DNA of 64,000 nt from Aromatoleum anaerobium (lineage in GTDB: Bacteria; Pseudomonadota; Gammaproteobacteria; Burkholderiales; Rhodocyclaceae), in assembly GCF_012910705.2 (NCBI RefSeq), contig NZ_WTVG02000038.1, positions 558,001 to 622,000 of the forward strand, read 5' to 3'. The first letter of the stretch is position 1, and the number at the start of each line of letters is the position of its first letter. The translations under genes were made by a program, and so were the position numbers. This document shows positions 27,637-36,351 of the stretch, in pieces. The notes beneath the pieces were generated by a model. It was not told the origin of the DNA. It saw only the letters and a program-made list of their open reading frames with translations, and did not search any database.

Positions 27637-30210
27637 ATGAGCAAGCAACTGATCATCGCGGAAAAACCCTCCGTCGCGCAGGACATCGCCCGCGCGCTCG
27701 GCGGTTTCACGAAGGAAAAGGACTACTTCGAGTCGGACGAGTACGTGCTTTCGTCGGCCGTCGGCCACCTTCTCGAGCTGGTCGTGCCGGAGGAGTACGA
27801 AGTCAAGCGCGGCAAATGGACGTTCGCGCACCTGCCGGTGATCCCGCCGCGCTTCGCGCTGAAGCCGATCGAGAAGACCGATGACCGCCTCAAGCTGCTG
27901 ACCCGCCTGATCAAGCGCAAGGACGTCACCGGGCTCATCAACGCCTGTGACGCGGGGCGCGAAGGCGAGCTGATCTTCAGCTTCATCGTGCAGCACGCGA
28001 AGACCGACAAGCCGGTATCGCGGCTGTGGCTGCAGTCGATGACCGCAGGCGCGATCCGCGACGGTTTTGCCCAGCTGCGTTCGGCGCAGGAAGTCGAAGG
28101 CCTGCGCTCGGCGGCGGTGTGCCGCGCCGAGAGCGACTGGCTGATCGGCATCAACGGCACGCGCGCGATGACCGCGTTCAACTCGAAGACCGGCGGCTTT
28201 CACCTGACCACCGTTGGCCGCGTGCAGACGCCGACGCTGGCGATCGTCGTGGAACGCGAAGAGAAGATCCGCCGCTTCAAGCCGCGCGACTACTGGGAGC
28301 TCGAAGCGACGTTCGGCTGCAAGGCCGGCCGCTATGCCGGGCGCTGGTTCGACGAAGGTTTCCGCAAACCCGAAGGCGACGAACACGCGACCGCGTTCCG
28401 GCTGTGGGACCGCGCCCGCGCCGACGCCATCAAGGCGAAGTGCGACGGCAAGCCGGGCATCGTCAGCGAGGAATCGAAGCCGTCGACGCAGCTGTCGCCG
28501 CTGCTGTTCGACCTCACGAGCCTGCAGCGCGAAGCCAACGGCCGCTTCGGCTTCTCGGCGCGCGTGACGCTGCAGATCGCGCAGGCGCTGTACGAAAAGC
28601 ACAAGGCGCTGACTTATCCGCGAACCGATGCGCGCGCGTTGCCGGAGGACTACGTCGGCACCGTCAAGGACGTGCTGCACGCGCTGCCCGACGACTACGC
28701 GCCGTTCGCCGGCGAAATCATGAAGCAGGGCTGGGTCAGGCCGAACAAGCGCATCTTCAACAACGCGAAGATCTCCGACCACTTCGCGATCATTCCGACC
28801 GGCACGGTGCCGAAAAGCCTGTCGGAAGCCGAACAGAAGATCTACGACCTCGTCACCCGGCGCTTCCTCGCGGTGTTCTACCCGGCCGCGGAATACCGCA
28901 TCACGACCCGTATCACGCGCGTCGAGAACGAAGCTTTCAAGACCGAAGGCAAAGTGCTCGTGAACCCCGGCTGGCTCGCGGTGTACGGCAAGGAAGCGGC
29001 GAAGGTCGACGACGAGGGCGGCGCACAGCTCGTCGCCGTCGAACAGAACGAACGCGTTGCGACCGAGGACATCCTCGTCAAGGCGCTGGTGACGAAGCCG
29101 CCCGCGCGCTACAACGAAGCGACGCTGCTGTCCGCGATGGAAGGCGCCGGCAAGATGGTCGACGACGAGGAACTGCGCGCCGCAATGGGCGAGCGGGGCC
29201 TCGGCACACCGGCGACGCGCGCGCAGATCATCGAAGGGCTGATCGCCGAGCAGTACCTGCACCGCGAAGGCCGCGAGCTGATCCCGAGCGCAAAGGCCTT
29301 TTCGCTGATCACGCTGCTGAAAGGCCTCGACGTGTCGGCGCTGACGTCACCGGAACTCACCGGCGAATGGGAGCACAAGCTCGCGCAGATGGAGCGCGGC
29401 CAGCTGTCGCGGCCCGAATTCATGCGCGAGATCGCCGAGATGGCGCGCGAGATGGTCGAGCGCGCGAAGCGCTACGAATCCGACACCGTGCCGGGCGACT
29501 TCGCGACGCTGTCGGCGCCGTGCCCGAAATGCGGCGGCGTCGTCAGGGAAAACTACAAGAAGTTCGCGTGCCAGTCCTGCGACTGGAGCGCGTGGAAGAT
29601 CGTCGCCGGCCGCCAGTTCGAGATCGACGAGATCGAGACGCTGCTGCGCGAACGGCGCGTCGGACCGCTGACCGGCTTTCGCAGCAAGATGGGGCGGCTG
29701 TTCAACGCCGAGATCCGCCTCAACGACGAGCAGCAGCCCGAGTTCGATTTCGGCCAGCCGAAGGACGACGGCGAAGGCGCCGAACCGGTCGATTTTTCCG
29801 CGCAGGAGCCGCTCGGCCCATGCCCAAAGTGCGGCGCGCGCGTGTTCGAGCACGGCATGGCATATGTCTGCGAGAAGTCCGTCGGGCCGGAAAAGTCCTG
29901 CGATTTCCGCTCCGGCAAGATCATCCTGCAGCAACCGGTCGAGCGCGAGCAGATGGTGAAGCTGCTCGCGGACGGACGCACCGATCTGCTCAAGGGATTC
30001 GTGTCGACGCGCACGCGGCGCAAGTTCTCGGCTTTCCTCGTGCGCGGCGGCGACGGCAAGGTCGGCTTCGAATTCGAAGCGAAGACGCCGAAAGCGGGTG
30101 CCGCGAAAGGCAAGGCGGCAGCGGTCGCGGATGAGGAAAAATCGGCCGCCGGGAGCGCGACGGCGAAACCCGCGCGCGTCGCGGCGCGCAAGCGCAGCAG
30201 TGCCGGTTAG
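27637..30210 (+). CDS. topB: DNA topoisomerase III
   Basis: An 857-residue type IA topoisomerase. The TOPRIM domain begins MSKQLIIAEKPSVAQDIARA and has the DACDAGREGEL acidic motif. The catalytic Tyr is in ALTYPRTDAR. The C-terminus carries zinc-ribbon-like pairs, CPKCGGVVRENYKKFACQSC and CPKCGARVFEHG with a later CEKS/SC pair, then a basic Lys/Ala-rich tail. It decatenates DNA and resolves recombination intermediates. It ends 34 bp from the convergent sigma-54 regulator gene, which is the left border of the propionate cluster. Confidence 0.95.
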   Translation: MSKQLIIAEKPSVAQDIARALGGFTKEKDYFESDEYVLSSAVGHLLELVVPEEYEVKRGKWTFAHLPVIPPRFALKPIEKTDDRLKLLTRLIKRKDVTGLINACDAGREGELIFSFIVQHAKTDKPVSRLWLQSMTAGAIRDGFAQLRSAQEVEGLRSAAVCRAESDWLIGINGTRAMTAFNSKTGGFHLTTVGRVQTPTLAIVVEREEKIRRFKPRDYWELEATFGCKAGRYAGRWFDEGFRKPEGDEHATAFRLWDRARADAIKAKCDGKPGIVSEESKPSTQLSPLLFDLTSLQREANGRFGFSARVTLQIAQALYEKHKALTYPRTDARALPEDYVGTVKDVLHALPDDYAPFAGEIMKQGWVRPNKRIFNNAKISDHFAIIPTGTVPKSLSEAEQKIYDLVTRRFLAVFYPAAEYRITTRITRVENEAFKTEGKVLVNPGWLAVYGKEAAKVDDEGGAQLVAVEQNERVATEDILVKALVTKPPARYNEATLLSAMEGAGKMVDDEELRAAMGERGLGTPATRAQIIEGLIAEQYLHREGRELIPSAKAFSLITLLKGLDVSALTSPELTGEWEHKLAQMERGQLSRPEFMREIAEMAREMVERAKRYESDTVPGDFATLSAPCPKCGGVVRENYKKFACQSCDWSAWKIVAGRQFEIDEIETLLRERRVGPLTGFRSKMGRLFNAEIRLNDEQQPEFDFGQPKDDGEGAEPVDFSAQEPLGPCPKCGARVFEHGMAYVCEKSVGPEKSCDFRSGKIILQQPVEREQMVKLLADGRTDLLKGFVSTRTRRKFSAFLVRGGDGKVGFEFEAKTPKAGAAKGKAAAVADEEKSAAGSATAKPARVAARKRSSAG

Positions 30211-30244
30211 TTAATTCGGCGAGCGAAGTCCACGAAGATGGGGC

Positions 30245-32221
30245 TCAGCGCTGTTGCTTCCCGGTCTCTGCGTCGCCCCCCAGCATCTTCAGCTTGCGCC
30301 ACAGCGTTGTTCGGCCAATGCCAAGACGGCGGCACGCTTCGACCTGGTTGCCGCCGCATTCCTCGATAGTCTTGAGGATATGCGTCAATTCGGCGTTGCG
30401 GCTGGTCGAACGCAACCCCTGCGGCCCGGCCGGCGCTTCGCCGGCAGCGGCATCCTCGACGAACAACTCGGGCACGATCAGCCTCATTTCCAACGGATCC
30501 GGCGACTCGTTCTGGCCGAGATCACCGCAAAAGACCGCAACGCGCTCGATGACGCTTTCCATTTCACGCACGTTGCCAGGCCAATCGTGAGAACGCAAGA
30601 GCGGCAGCAGCGGCTCCAGTACATGCTGGGGTGACCCCTGTAACCCCAGCCGCCGCCAGGCATTGTCGAGCAGACAGGCGGCAATCGTGATCAAGTCGTC
30701 CTGGCGCTCGCGCAACGGCGGCAATTCGATCTGCAGGATATTGAGGCGATAGAAGAGATCCTCGCGGAAATCGCCTTGCTTGACGCAATCGCGCAGATTG
30801 CGGTTGGTCGATGCGATGACGCGGACGTCGATGGGCGTGGGGTCGATGCTGCCCAGGCGCAGCACCTCCTTTTCCTGCAGCACCCGCAACAATCGAGTCT
30901 GCAGAGTCACCGACAGTTCGCCGATTTCGTCAAGCAGGATGGTTCCCAGGTGCGCCAGTTCGAAAAGCCCTGTTTTGCCTCCTTTGCGGGAGCCGGTGAA
31001 GGCGCCTTCTTCATAGCCGAACAGTTCCACTTCCAGCAGCGTTTCCGGAAAAGCCGCGCAGTTGAGGGCGACGAAGGGGCGTCCACGGCGTCGGCTGGCG
31101 TTGTGGATGCCCTGGGCAAGAATTTCTTTTCCGGTTCCGCTCTCGCCGGTAATCAGCACCGTCGCATCGGTTCTCGCGTACTTCTCCGCCAAGGCCCTGG
31201 CGCGGCTGATGGACAGGGAGTTCCCAAGGAGATGCGAAAGCTTGTACTTGGCGATGAAATGGCGCGGCCGGTAATGCATGCGCAGATTGCGGTCGACGCG
31301 CTCGATGGCGGCCGAATCCTGTACCGTCAGCACCGCCCCGGTCTGAATTCCCTGCTCGGTGACCGGTATGCGGTTGGCAACGACAGTATGTGTGCCGATG
31401 ATTTCGATCCCTTCGAGTTCGGCGATGCCCTTTTGCAGCGTGCGCCGAAGCGAGAGTTCGGGAGCAATTTCGCTCAACGGGCGTCCGACCGCCATTCCGG
31501 TGTCGATCCCCAGGAGCCGCTCCATCGCCGGATTGATCGACTGGATGCGCTCGGCCATGTCCACCGCCACGACCCCCTCGTTCAGATGGAGCAGGATGGT
31601 GTTGAGGCGAGCCCGGCGCGCCTCCTCGATGTGTCCGGCCTGGACGAGTCCGATCGCTTCGTCCAGCGCTTCGCGCACCGATCCCTGCGAATAGAGGAAC
31701 ACCCCGCGGATCCCGGCCTTTTCGGCGAGCTCGGTAACCATTCCCGGACCGGCGATCACTTCGATGCCTTCGTTAACGAGGTCTTGCACGAGTTCTTCCG
31801 CATCTTCGATGGTGAGATAGGAACGCTGTTCGATCGGCAGGTTGAAGAGGTGCTTGAATTGCTCCAGTTCGGGCGTGATCGTCTCGTGGGTGACGATCGC
31901 GATCCGGTCGGAAATCTTGCGGGCGCGAATCAGGGCGCCCAGCATGTCGAAGCCCGTGACCCGCACCAGCATGACCGGCACGCTGAGGTGCTGGCGCAGA
32001 TAGGCGCCGTTCGACCCGGCGGCGACCACAACATCGACGTCCTCGGTTTTCATGCGCTGGCGTAATTCCTGCACCGCTTCATCGAAGCCCCGCTCGATCA
32101 ACTGGATATTCGCCACGGGCGCATAGGTTGGAATGATGGCGTGAAACAGTTGCTTGAGGCGGCTGATGCTGACCGCCCAGATAACGGGTTTGCGGTCGGC
32201 TTCGCGGTTCAATCTCGTCAT
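30245..32221 (-). CDS. prpR: PrpR-like sigma-54-dependent activator with PAS domain
   Basis: A 658-residue regulator. Residues about 1-190 resemble the PrpR N-terminal sensory domain, which senses 2-methylcitrate in enterobacteria. A PAS-like segment follows (about 205-320: LHLNEGVVAVDMAERIQSIN onward). The AAA+ domain has GESGTGKE, GAFTGS at the sigma-54 contact, and ILLDEIGELS. A Fis-type HTH closes it (GGNQVEACRRLGIGRTTLWRK). It is longer than E. coli PrpR (about 530 residues) because of the PAS region. The ATG at 32221 follows GGGGGAG. It diverges from prpB, whose perfect sigma-54 promoter lies in the intergenic region. Confidence 0.9.
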   Translation of the reverse strand: MTRLNREADRKPVIWAVSISRLKQLFHAIIPTYAPVANIQLIERGFDEAVQELRQRMKTEDVDVVVAAGSNGAYLRQHLSVPVMLVRVTGFDMLGALIRARKISDRIAIVTHETITPELEQFKHLFNLPIEQRSYLTIEDAEELVQDLVNEGIEVIAGPGMVTELAEKAGIRGVFLYSQGSVREALDEAIGLVQAGHIEEARRARLNTILLHLNEGVVAVDMAERIQSINPAMERLLGIDTGMAVGRPLSEIAPELSLRRTLQKGIAELEGIEIIGTHTVVANRIPVTEQGIQTGAVLTVQDSAAIERVDRNLRMHYRPRHFIAKYKLSHLLGNSLSISRARALAEKYARTDATVLITGESGTGKEILAQGIHNASRRRGRPFVALNCAAFPETLLEVELFGYEEGAFTGSRKGGKTGLFELAHLGTILLDEIGELSVTLQTRLLRVLQEKEVLRLGSIDPTPIDVRVIASTNRNLRDCVKQGDFREDLFYRLNILQIELPPLRERQDDLITIAACLLDNAWRRLGLQGSPQHVLEPLLPLLRSHDWPGNVREMESVIERVAVFCGDLGQNESPDPLEMRLIVPELFVEDAAAGEAPAGPQGLRSTSRNAELTHILKTIEECGGNQVEACRRLGIGRTTLWRKLKMLGGDAETGKQQR

Positions 32222-32257
32222 GACTCCCCCTTTGCATTGCAGTTCATGATACGCCCA

Positions 32258-32294
32258 GCGTTTCGCCGGTGGAACGCGCGTTTCGAGAACGAAA
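32258..32294. promoter_or_regulatory. Candidate upstream activator binding palindromes for PrpR
   Basis: Two inverted repeats sit about 100-140 bp upstream of the -24 element. One has arms GCGTT (32258-32262) and AACGC (32273-32277). The other is TTTCGAGAACGAAA (32281-32294), arms TTTCG/CGAAA. The distance fits an enhancer site for a sigma-54 activator, but they have no experimental match here. Confidence 0.35.
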
Positions 32295-32394
32295 ACCGGT
32301 TTCCTGCTCACAGCGTCCGTGGCAATCCGCACGTTTCCCTGTGTTTTGTTTCAATTCAATATCTTGCACTTTTCCCCGGCGCCCCGCCCAAGCG

Positions 32395-32410
32395 TGGCAC
32401 AGGACTTGCA
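32395..32410 (+). promoter_or_regulatory. Sigma-54 (-24/-12) promoter of the prp cluster
   Basis: TGGCACAGGACTTGCA matches the RpoN consensus TGGCAC-N5-TTGCW at every defined position, with invariant GG (-24) and GC (-12) correctly spaced. It points to prpB, with transcription expected to start near 32420, and it faces the divergent PrpR-like activator gene. Confidence 0.88.
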
Positions 32411-32439
32411 GTAAGTGGCTAGCGAGATCAGGAGGGAAA

Positions 32440-32526
32440 GTGTTCCAAATACGGCTTCGTGGCTGCGGCGCCTGCGCCTCCAAATGCCCCTGCAGCGCCA
32501 TCAAGATGGTTCCCAAGACGATTTGA
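32440..32526 (+). CDS. 28-codon Cys-rich microprotein or leader peptide (half-ferredoxin motif)
   Basis: This short reading frame begins at a GTG four bases after AGGAGGGAAA, a much stronger ribosome site than that of prpB, and ends at TGA 32526, 21 bp before prpB. It would be the first frame translated on the sigma-54 transcript. The peptide contains GCGACASKCPCSAI, with Cys at positions 9, 12, 16 and 18. It resembles the last three cysteines of a [4Fe-4S] ferredoxin motif, with Leu where the first Cys would be. It may be a real microprotein, a regulatory leader peptide, or the stump of a ferredoxin gene. Only its sequence, position and ribosome site support it. Confidence 0.5.
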   Translation: MFQIRLRGCGACASKCPCSAIKMVPKTI

Positions 32527-32547
32527 TCTGGCTGAGAGAACACACCC

Positions 32548-33438
32548 ATGCTTAACCGACTGCTTTCACCCGGTATGCGCTTCCGCGTGGCTGTAGAAAA
32601 AGAGAAGCCGCTCCAGGTAGTGGGCGCGATCAATGCCTTGCACGCGAAGATGGCGCAGCGCGTGGGGTACCGAGCGATCTACCTGTCCGGCGGCGGCGTG
32701 GCCGCTGGTGCCCTGGGTTTGCCCGATCTCGGCATTTCCACGCCTGAGGACGTGATGATCGAAGTCCGTCGCATCACGGACGTCTGCGATCTGCCGCTGC
32801 TGGTCGATGCCGACACCGGCTTTGGTACGGCATTGAACATCACGCGCACGGTCCGGTCGCTCATCAAGTCCGGTGCCGCGGCCTGCCACCTCGAGGACCA
32901 GGTACAGGCGAAGCGTTGCGGGCACCGCCCCGGCAAGACTATCGTCAGTTGCGAGGAAATGGTGGACCGCCTCAAGGCAGCGGTGGATGCTCGCACCGAC
33001 CCTGACTTTGTCATCATCGCGCGCACAGACGCCCTGGCGGTCGAAGGCGTCGAGGCGGCGATCGACCGCGCTTGCGCCTTCGTCGAGGCTGGCGCCGACA
33101 TGATCTTCCCCGAGGCGGCGACAGAACTGGAAACGTACCGCCGTTTCGCCGAAGCGGTGAAGGTCCCCGTGCTCGCCAACATCACCGAGTTCGGCTCGAC
33201 TCCGCTCTACACTACCGAAGAGCTTGCCGATGCCGGCGTGCGGCTGGCGATTTATCCGCTCTCCGCCTTTCGCGCCATGAACCAGGCCGCACTGAGGGTC
33301 TACGAAACCATTCGGCGTGAAGGCGGGCAACAGAGCGTTGTGCCGATGATGCAGACGCGCAACGAACTCTACGAGTTGCTCGACTACCACACGTATGAAA
33401 CCCGGCTTGATGCGCTCTTCGCAAAGGAGCACTCATGA
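32548..33438 (+). CDS. prpB: 2-methylisocitrate lyase
   Basis: A 296-residue member of the isocitrate lyase/PEP mutase superfamily that splits 2-methylisocitrate into pyruvate and succinate, the last step of the methylcitrate cycle. The catalytic loop KRCGHRPGK (Cys124) matches PrpB rather than isocitrate lyase. DADTGFG supplies metal ligands, and the [16 protein letters not shown] and [17 protein letters not shown] segments fit the family. It is the first full-size gene after the sigma-54 promoter. Its stop overlaps the ATG of a small reading frame derived from a second prpB copy. Alternative substrates such as dimethylmalate cannot be fully excluded. Confidence 0.92.
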   Translation: MLNRLLSPGMRFRVAVEKEKPLQVVGAINALHAKMAQRVGYRAIYLSGGGVAAGALGLPDLGISTPEDVMIEVRRITDVCDLPLLVDADTGFGTALNITRTVRSLIKSGAAACHLEDQVQAKRCGHRPGKTIVSCEEMVDRLKAAVDARTDPDFVIIARTDALAVEGVEAAIDRACAFVEAGADMIFPEAATELETYRRFAEAVKVPVLANITEFGSTPLYTTEELADAGVRLAIYPLSAFRAMNQAALRVYETIRREGGQQSVVPMMQTRNELYELLDYHTYETRLDALFAKEHS

Positions 33439-33677
33439 GCTCGTCGACCGACTGCGCAGGCATCGCGCACCTTCTGGTCGCGGTGGCCATCGGCCTGGCG
33501 GTATCTCCCCTGCAGGCCTTTCGCGCCATGAGCGAGGCTGCGGTCGACGCGCTCGAAACGGGGCGCGGCGAAAGGACGCCCTCCGAGGTCGGCAACGCCA
33601 CGCGGACTTGCGCTCGCGTCTACGACTTCAGCGCCTATCGCCGACCGACGACCGGGACCGGAGGGGGAGTGGCATGA
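33435..33677 (+). CDS. 80-residue prpB-derived small reading frame (relic of a duplicated prpB)
   Basis: The frame starts with an ATG overlapping the prpB stop (ATGA) and ends with a TGA overlapping the prpC start, so it is wedged between them with two coupling overlaps. The segment [22 protein letters not shown] lines up with [22 protein letters not shown] of PrpB, and the DNA shares the 16-base block GCCTTTCGCGCCATGA. The catalytic half of the enzyme is absent, so it cannot be a lyase. It is best read as the remains of a tandem or homologous prpB copy kept open, possibly because it couples prpB and prpC translation. Confidence 0.55.
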   Translation: MSSSTDCAGIAHLLVAVAIGLAVSPLQAFRAMSEAAVDALETGRGERTPSEVGNATRTCARVYDFSAYRRPTTGTGGGVA

Positions 33678-34831
33678 ACGACGCAACGCACGCGCCGGCC
33701 GCCAGGGCCAAGAAGTCGGTGGCTCTGTCCGGAGTCCCGGCGGCCAGCACCGCGATCTGTGCCGTCGGGCGCGCGGGCAGCGATCTGCGCTACCGCGGCT
33801 ACGACGCCATTCAACTCGCCGAGCAGGCGAGCTTCGAAGAGGTCGCGTATCTGTTGATTCACGAGAAGCTGCCGACGCCGGCCGAACTCGGTCTCTACAG
33901 GAGCAGGCTGAGGACGCTGCGGGCGCTGCCCGAGGCGCTCAGGCTGATCCTCGAGCGCATTCCGGCCTCGGCCCATCCCATGGACGTGCTGCGTACGGGC
34001 TGCTCGGCGCTCGGTACCGTGCTACCGGAATCCCGCGACCATGATATTTCCGGTGCGCGCGACATCGCCGACCGCCTGATCGCCTCCTTCGGCTCGATGC
34101 TTCTGTATTGGTACCACTGGAGCCACAACGGCCATCGCATCGAGACGGAATCCGACGACGATTCGATCGCAGGGCATTTCCTGCGCCTGCTGCACGGCAC
34201 GGAACCGCCCGAGTTGCACACCCGCGGCCTGGACCGGTCGCTCAGTTTGTACGCCGAGCATGAGCTCACCGCGTCCACCTTCGCCGCCCGGACGATCGCC
34301 GGCACAGGCTCGGATCTGTACTCGGCCGTCACCGGCGCCATCGGCGCACTGCGTGGGCCTAGGCACGGCGGCGCCAACGAGGCGGCTTCCGAAATCCAGC
34401 TCCGCTACCACACTACCGAACAGGCCGAGGCCGACATCCGCCGCAGGATCGCAGGCAACGAAATCGTCGCCGGGTTCGGCCATCCGGTCTACACCGTCTG
34501 CGATCCGAGGCACGAGGTCATCAAGGCCATCGCGTGGCGCCTGAGCGAAGACCACGGCAACCGCCTGCTTTTCGACGTCGCGGACGTCATCGAGTCGGTG
34601 ATGTGGCAGGAGAAAAAGATGTTTGCCAACGTCGACTGGTTCTGTGCGGTGGCTTATCACCGTCTCGGCGTACCCACGCCGATGTTCACACCGCTCTTTG
34701 TCATTTCGCGCACCGCCGGCTGGGCGGCTCACATCATCGAGCAGCGGCAAGGCGGCAAGATCATCCGGCCATCCGCCGTCTACGTCGGCCCGGAACACCG
34801 GGCTTTCGTGCCCCTCGCCCGCAGGCGCTGA
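33674..34831 (+). CDS. prpC: 2-methylcitrate synthase / citrate synthase family
   Basis: A 385-residue citrate-synthase-fold enzyme that condenses propionyl-CoA with oxaloacetate to 2-methylcitrate. Active-site elements are His in [11 protein letters not shown], His in [10 protein letters not shown], and Asp in [11 protein letters not shown]. The length is that of PrpC/type II dimeric enzymes, shorter than GltA. The ATG at 33674 follows GGGGGAGTGGC and overlaps the stop of the small upstream frame. The context makes methylcitrate synthase more likely than plain citrate synthase, though the enzymes overlap in activity. Confidence 0.92.
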   Translation: MNDATHAPAARAKKSVALSGVPAASTAICAVGRAGSDLRYRGYDAIQLAEQASFEEVAYLLIHEKLPTPAELGLYRSRLRTLRALPEALRLILERIPASAHPMDVLRTGCSALGTVLPESRDHDISGARDIADRLIASFGSMLLYWYHWSHNGHRIETESDDDSIAGHFLRLLHGTEPPELHTRGLDRSLSLYAEHELTASTFAARTIAGTGSDLYSAVTGAIGALRGPRHGGANEAASEIQLRYHTTEQAEADIRRRIAGNEIVAGFGHPVYTVCDPRHEVIKAIAWRLSEDHGNRLLFDVADVIESVMWQEKKMFANVDWFCAVAYHRLGVPTPMFTPLFVISRTAGWAAHIIEQRQGGKIIRPSAVYVGPEHRAFVPLARRR

Positions 34832-34843
34832 ACGGGGTTGAAA

Positions 34844-36286
34844 ATGACCAACGACACCACCTCGATCCGCCCCCGGCCCGACCCGGTTCTGGCCGACATT
34901 GCCGACTACGTGCTGGATTACCGGATCGAGTCCCGGGAAGCCTTCGATACGGCCCGCCTTTGCCTGGCCGACGCTCTCGGCTGTGCCATGGACGCGCTGT
35001 ACTACGCTGCCTGCACGAAGTTGCTGGGACCCATTGTCCCCGGTACCGTCGTACCCGACGGCGCCAGGGTTCCCGGGACCTCGTTCCAGCTCGACCCGGT
35101 GCAGGCCGCGTTCAACCTCGGCACGATGATCCGCTGGCTGGACTTCAACGACTGTTGGCTCGCAGCCGAATGGGGCCACCCTTCCGACAACCTCGGCGGG
35201 ATCCTCGCGACGGCAGACTGGTTGTCGCGCCGGCGCGTTGCCGTGGACCTGCGGCCGCTGCCGATGCGCACGGTTCTCGAAGCCATGATCAAGGCCTACG
35301 AAATCCAGGGTGTGCTTGCGCTCGAGAACGCCTTCAATCGTGTGGGTCTCGACCATGTCGCGCTGGTCAAGGTCGCCTCCACCGCCGTGTGTGCCTGGCT
35401 GATGGACGGCTCGCGCGAAGAGATCATCAATGCGGCATCCCAGGCCTTCGTGGACGGCCAGGCCTTGCGCACCTACCGCCAGGCACCGAATACCGGCTCG
35501 CGCAAGTCCTGGGCGGCGGGTGATGCGACATCGCGCGCGGTGTTCCTGGCAATGCTTTCCCTGAAGGGCGAGATGGGCTACCCGTCGGCGCTGAGCGCGA
35601 AGACCTGGGGCTTCTACGACGTGCATTTCCACGGTCAGCCGTTCAGATTTCAGCGGCCCTATGGCAGCTACGTCATCGAGAATATCTTGTTCAAGGTCGC
35701 TTTCCCGGCCGAATTTCACGCCCAGACGGCGGTGGAGTGCGCGATGAAGCTGCACCCGCAGGTGGGCGGGCGCATCGGCGAGATCGAGCGCGTTGTCATC
35801 CGCACGCAGGAATCGGCGTTGCGCATCATCGACAAGCAGGGACCGCTCGCCAACCCCGCCGACCGCGATCACTGCCTCCAGTACATCGTCGCGGTAACGC
35901 TGCTTTTCGGCCGCCTGGCCGCCTTCGATTACGAGGACGACGTCGCCGCCGATCCGCGCATCGATGCCCTGCGTGCCTGCATGCGATGCGTCGAGGAGCC
36001 GCGTTTCTCCCGCGACTACCTCGACCCGGAGCGGCGCTCCATCGCCAACGCCGTTCAGGTCTTCTTCAAGGACGGCACGCAAACCGAGGAGATCGTCGTG
36101 GAGTACCCGATCGGTCATCGCCGTCGCCGCGCCGAGGCGGTTCCGCTGTTGATCGAAAAGTTCCGGCGCAACCTCGCGCGAAGATTCCCGGAGCGGCAAC
36201 AGCGGGCAATCGTCGAGGCCAATCAGGATCCGGCGAGGCTCGATCGCATGCCCGTCCACGAGTATGTCGATCTTTACGTGATGTGA
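34844..36286 (+). CDS. prpD: 2-methylcitrate dehydratase (MmgE/PrpD family)
   Basis: A 480-residue MmgE/PrpD protein that dehydrates 2-methylcitrate to 2-methylaconitate. Family segments include [46 protein letters not shown], and [19 protein letters not shown]. The start ATG at 34844 is 12 bp after the prpC stop; a TTG two codons earlier is possible. It is the iron-independent PrpD type, so acnD/prpF are not needed. The aconitase that would rehydrate the product is not in this window. A terminator-like hairpin follows immediately. Confidence 0.93.
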   Translation: MTNDTTSIRPRPDPVLADIADYVLDYRIESREAFDTARLCLADALGCAMDALYYAACTKLLGPIVPGTVVPDGARVPGTSFQLDPVQAAFNLGTMIRWLDFNDCWLAAEWGHPSDNLGGILATADWLSRRRVAVDLRPLPMRTVLEAMIKAYEIQGVLALENAFNRVGLDHVALVKVASTAVCAWLMDGSREEIINAASQAFVDGQALRTYRQAPNTGSRKSWAAGDATSRAVFLAMLSLKGEMGYPSALSAKTWGFYDVHFHGQPFRFQRPYGSYVIENILFKVAFPAEFHAQTAVECAMKLHPQVGGRIGEIERVVIRTQESALRIIDKQGPLANPADRDHCLQYIVAVTLLFGRLAAFDYEDDVAADPRIDALRACMRCVEEPRFSRDYLDPERRSIANAVQVFFKDGTQTEEIVVEYPIGHRRRRAEAVPLLIEKFRRNLARRFPERQQRAIVEANQDPARLDRMPVHEYVDLYVM

Positions 36287-36293
36287 TTTTTTC

Positions 36294-36334
36294 CGCCCCG
36301 GATCGAGCCATGGCATGTCCCGGGGCGCGTTTTT
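36294..36334 (+). terminator. Hairpin-plus-T terminator between prpD and prpE
   Basis: Arms CGCCCCGG (36294-36301) and CCGGGGCG (36320-36327) are separated by an 18-base loop and followed, after a few bases, by TTTTT (36330-36334). A T-run also precedes the stem on the same strand, so it could work in both directions. It lies between two genes of one pathway and may set their expression ratio. Confidence 0.6.
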
Positions 36335-36351
36335 GCCGTTGGGAGGGAATG

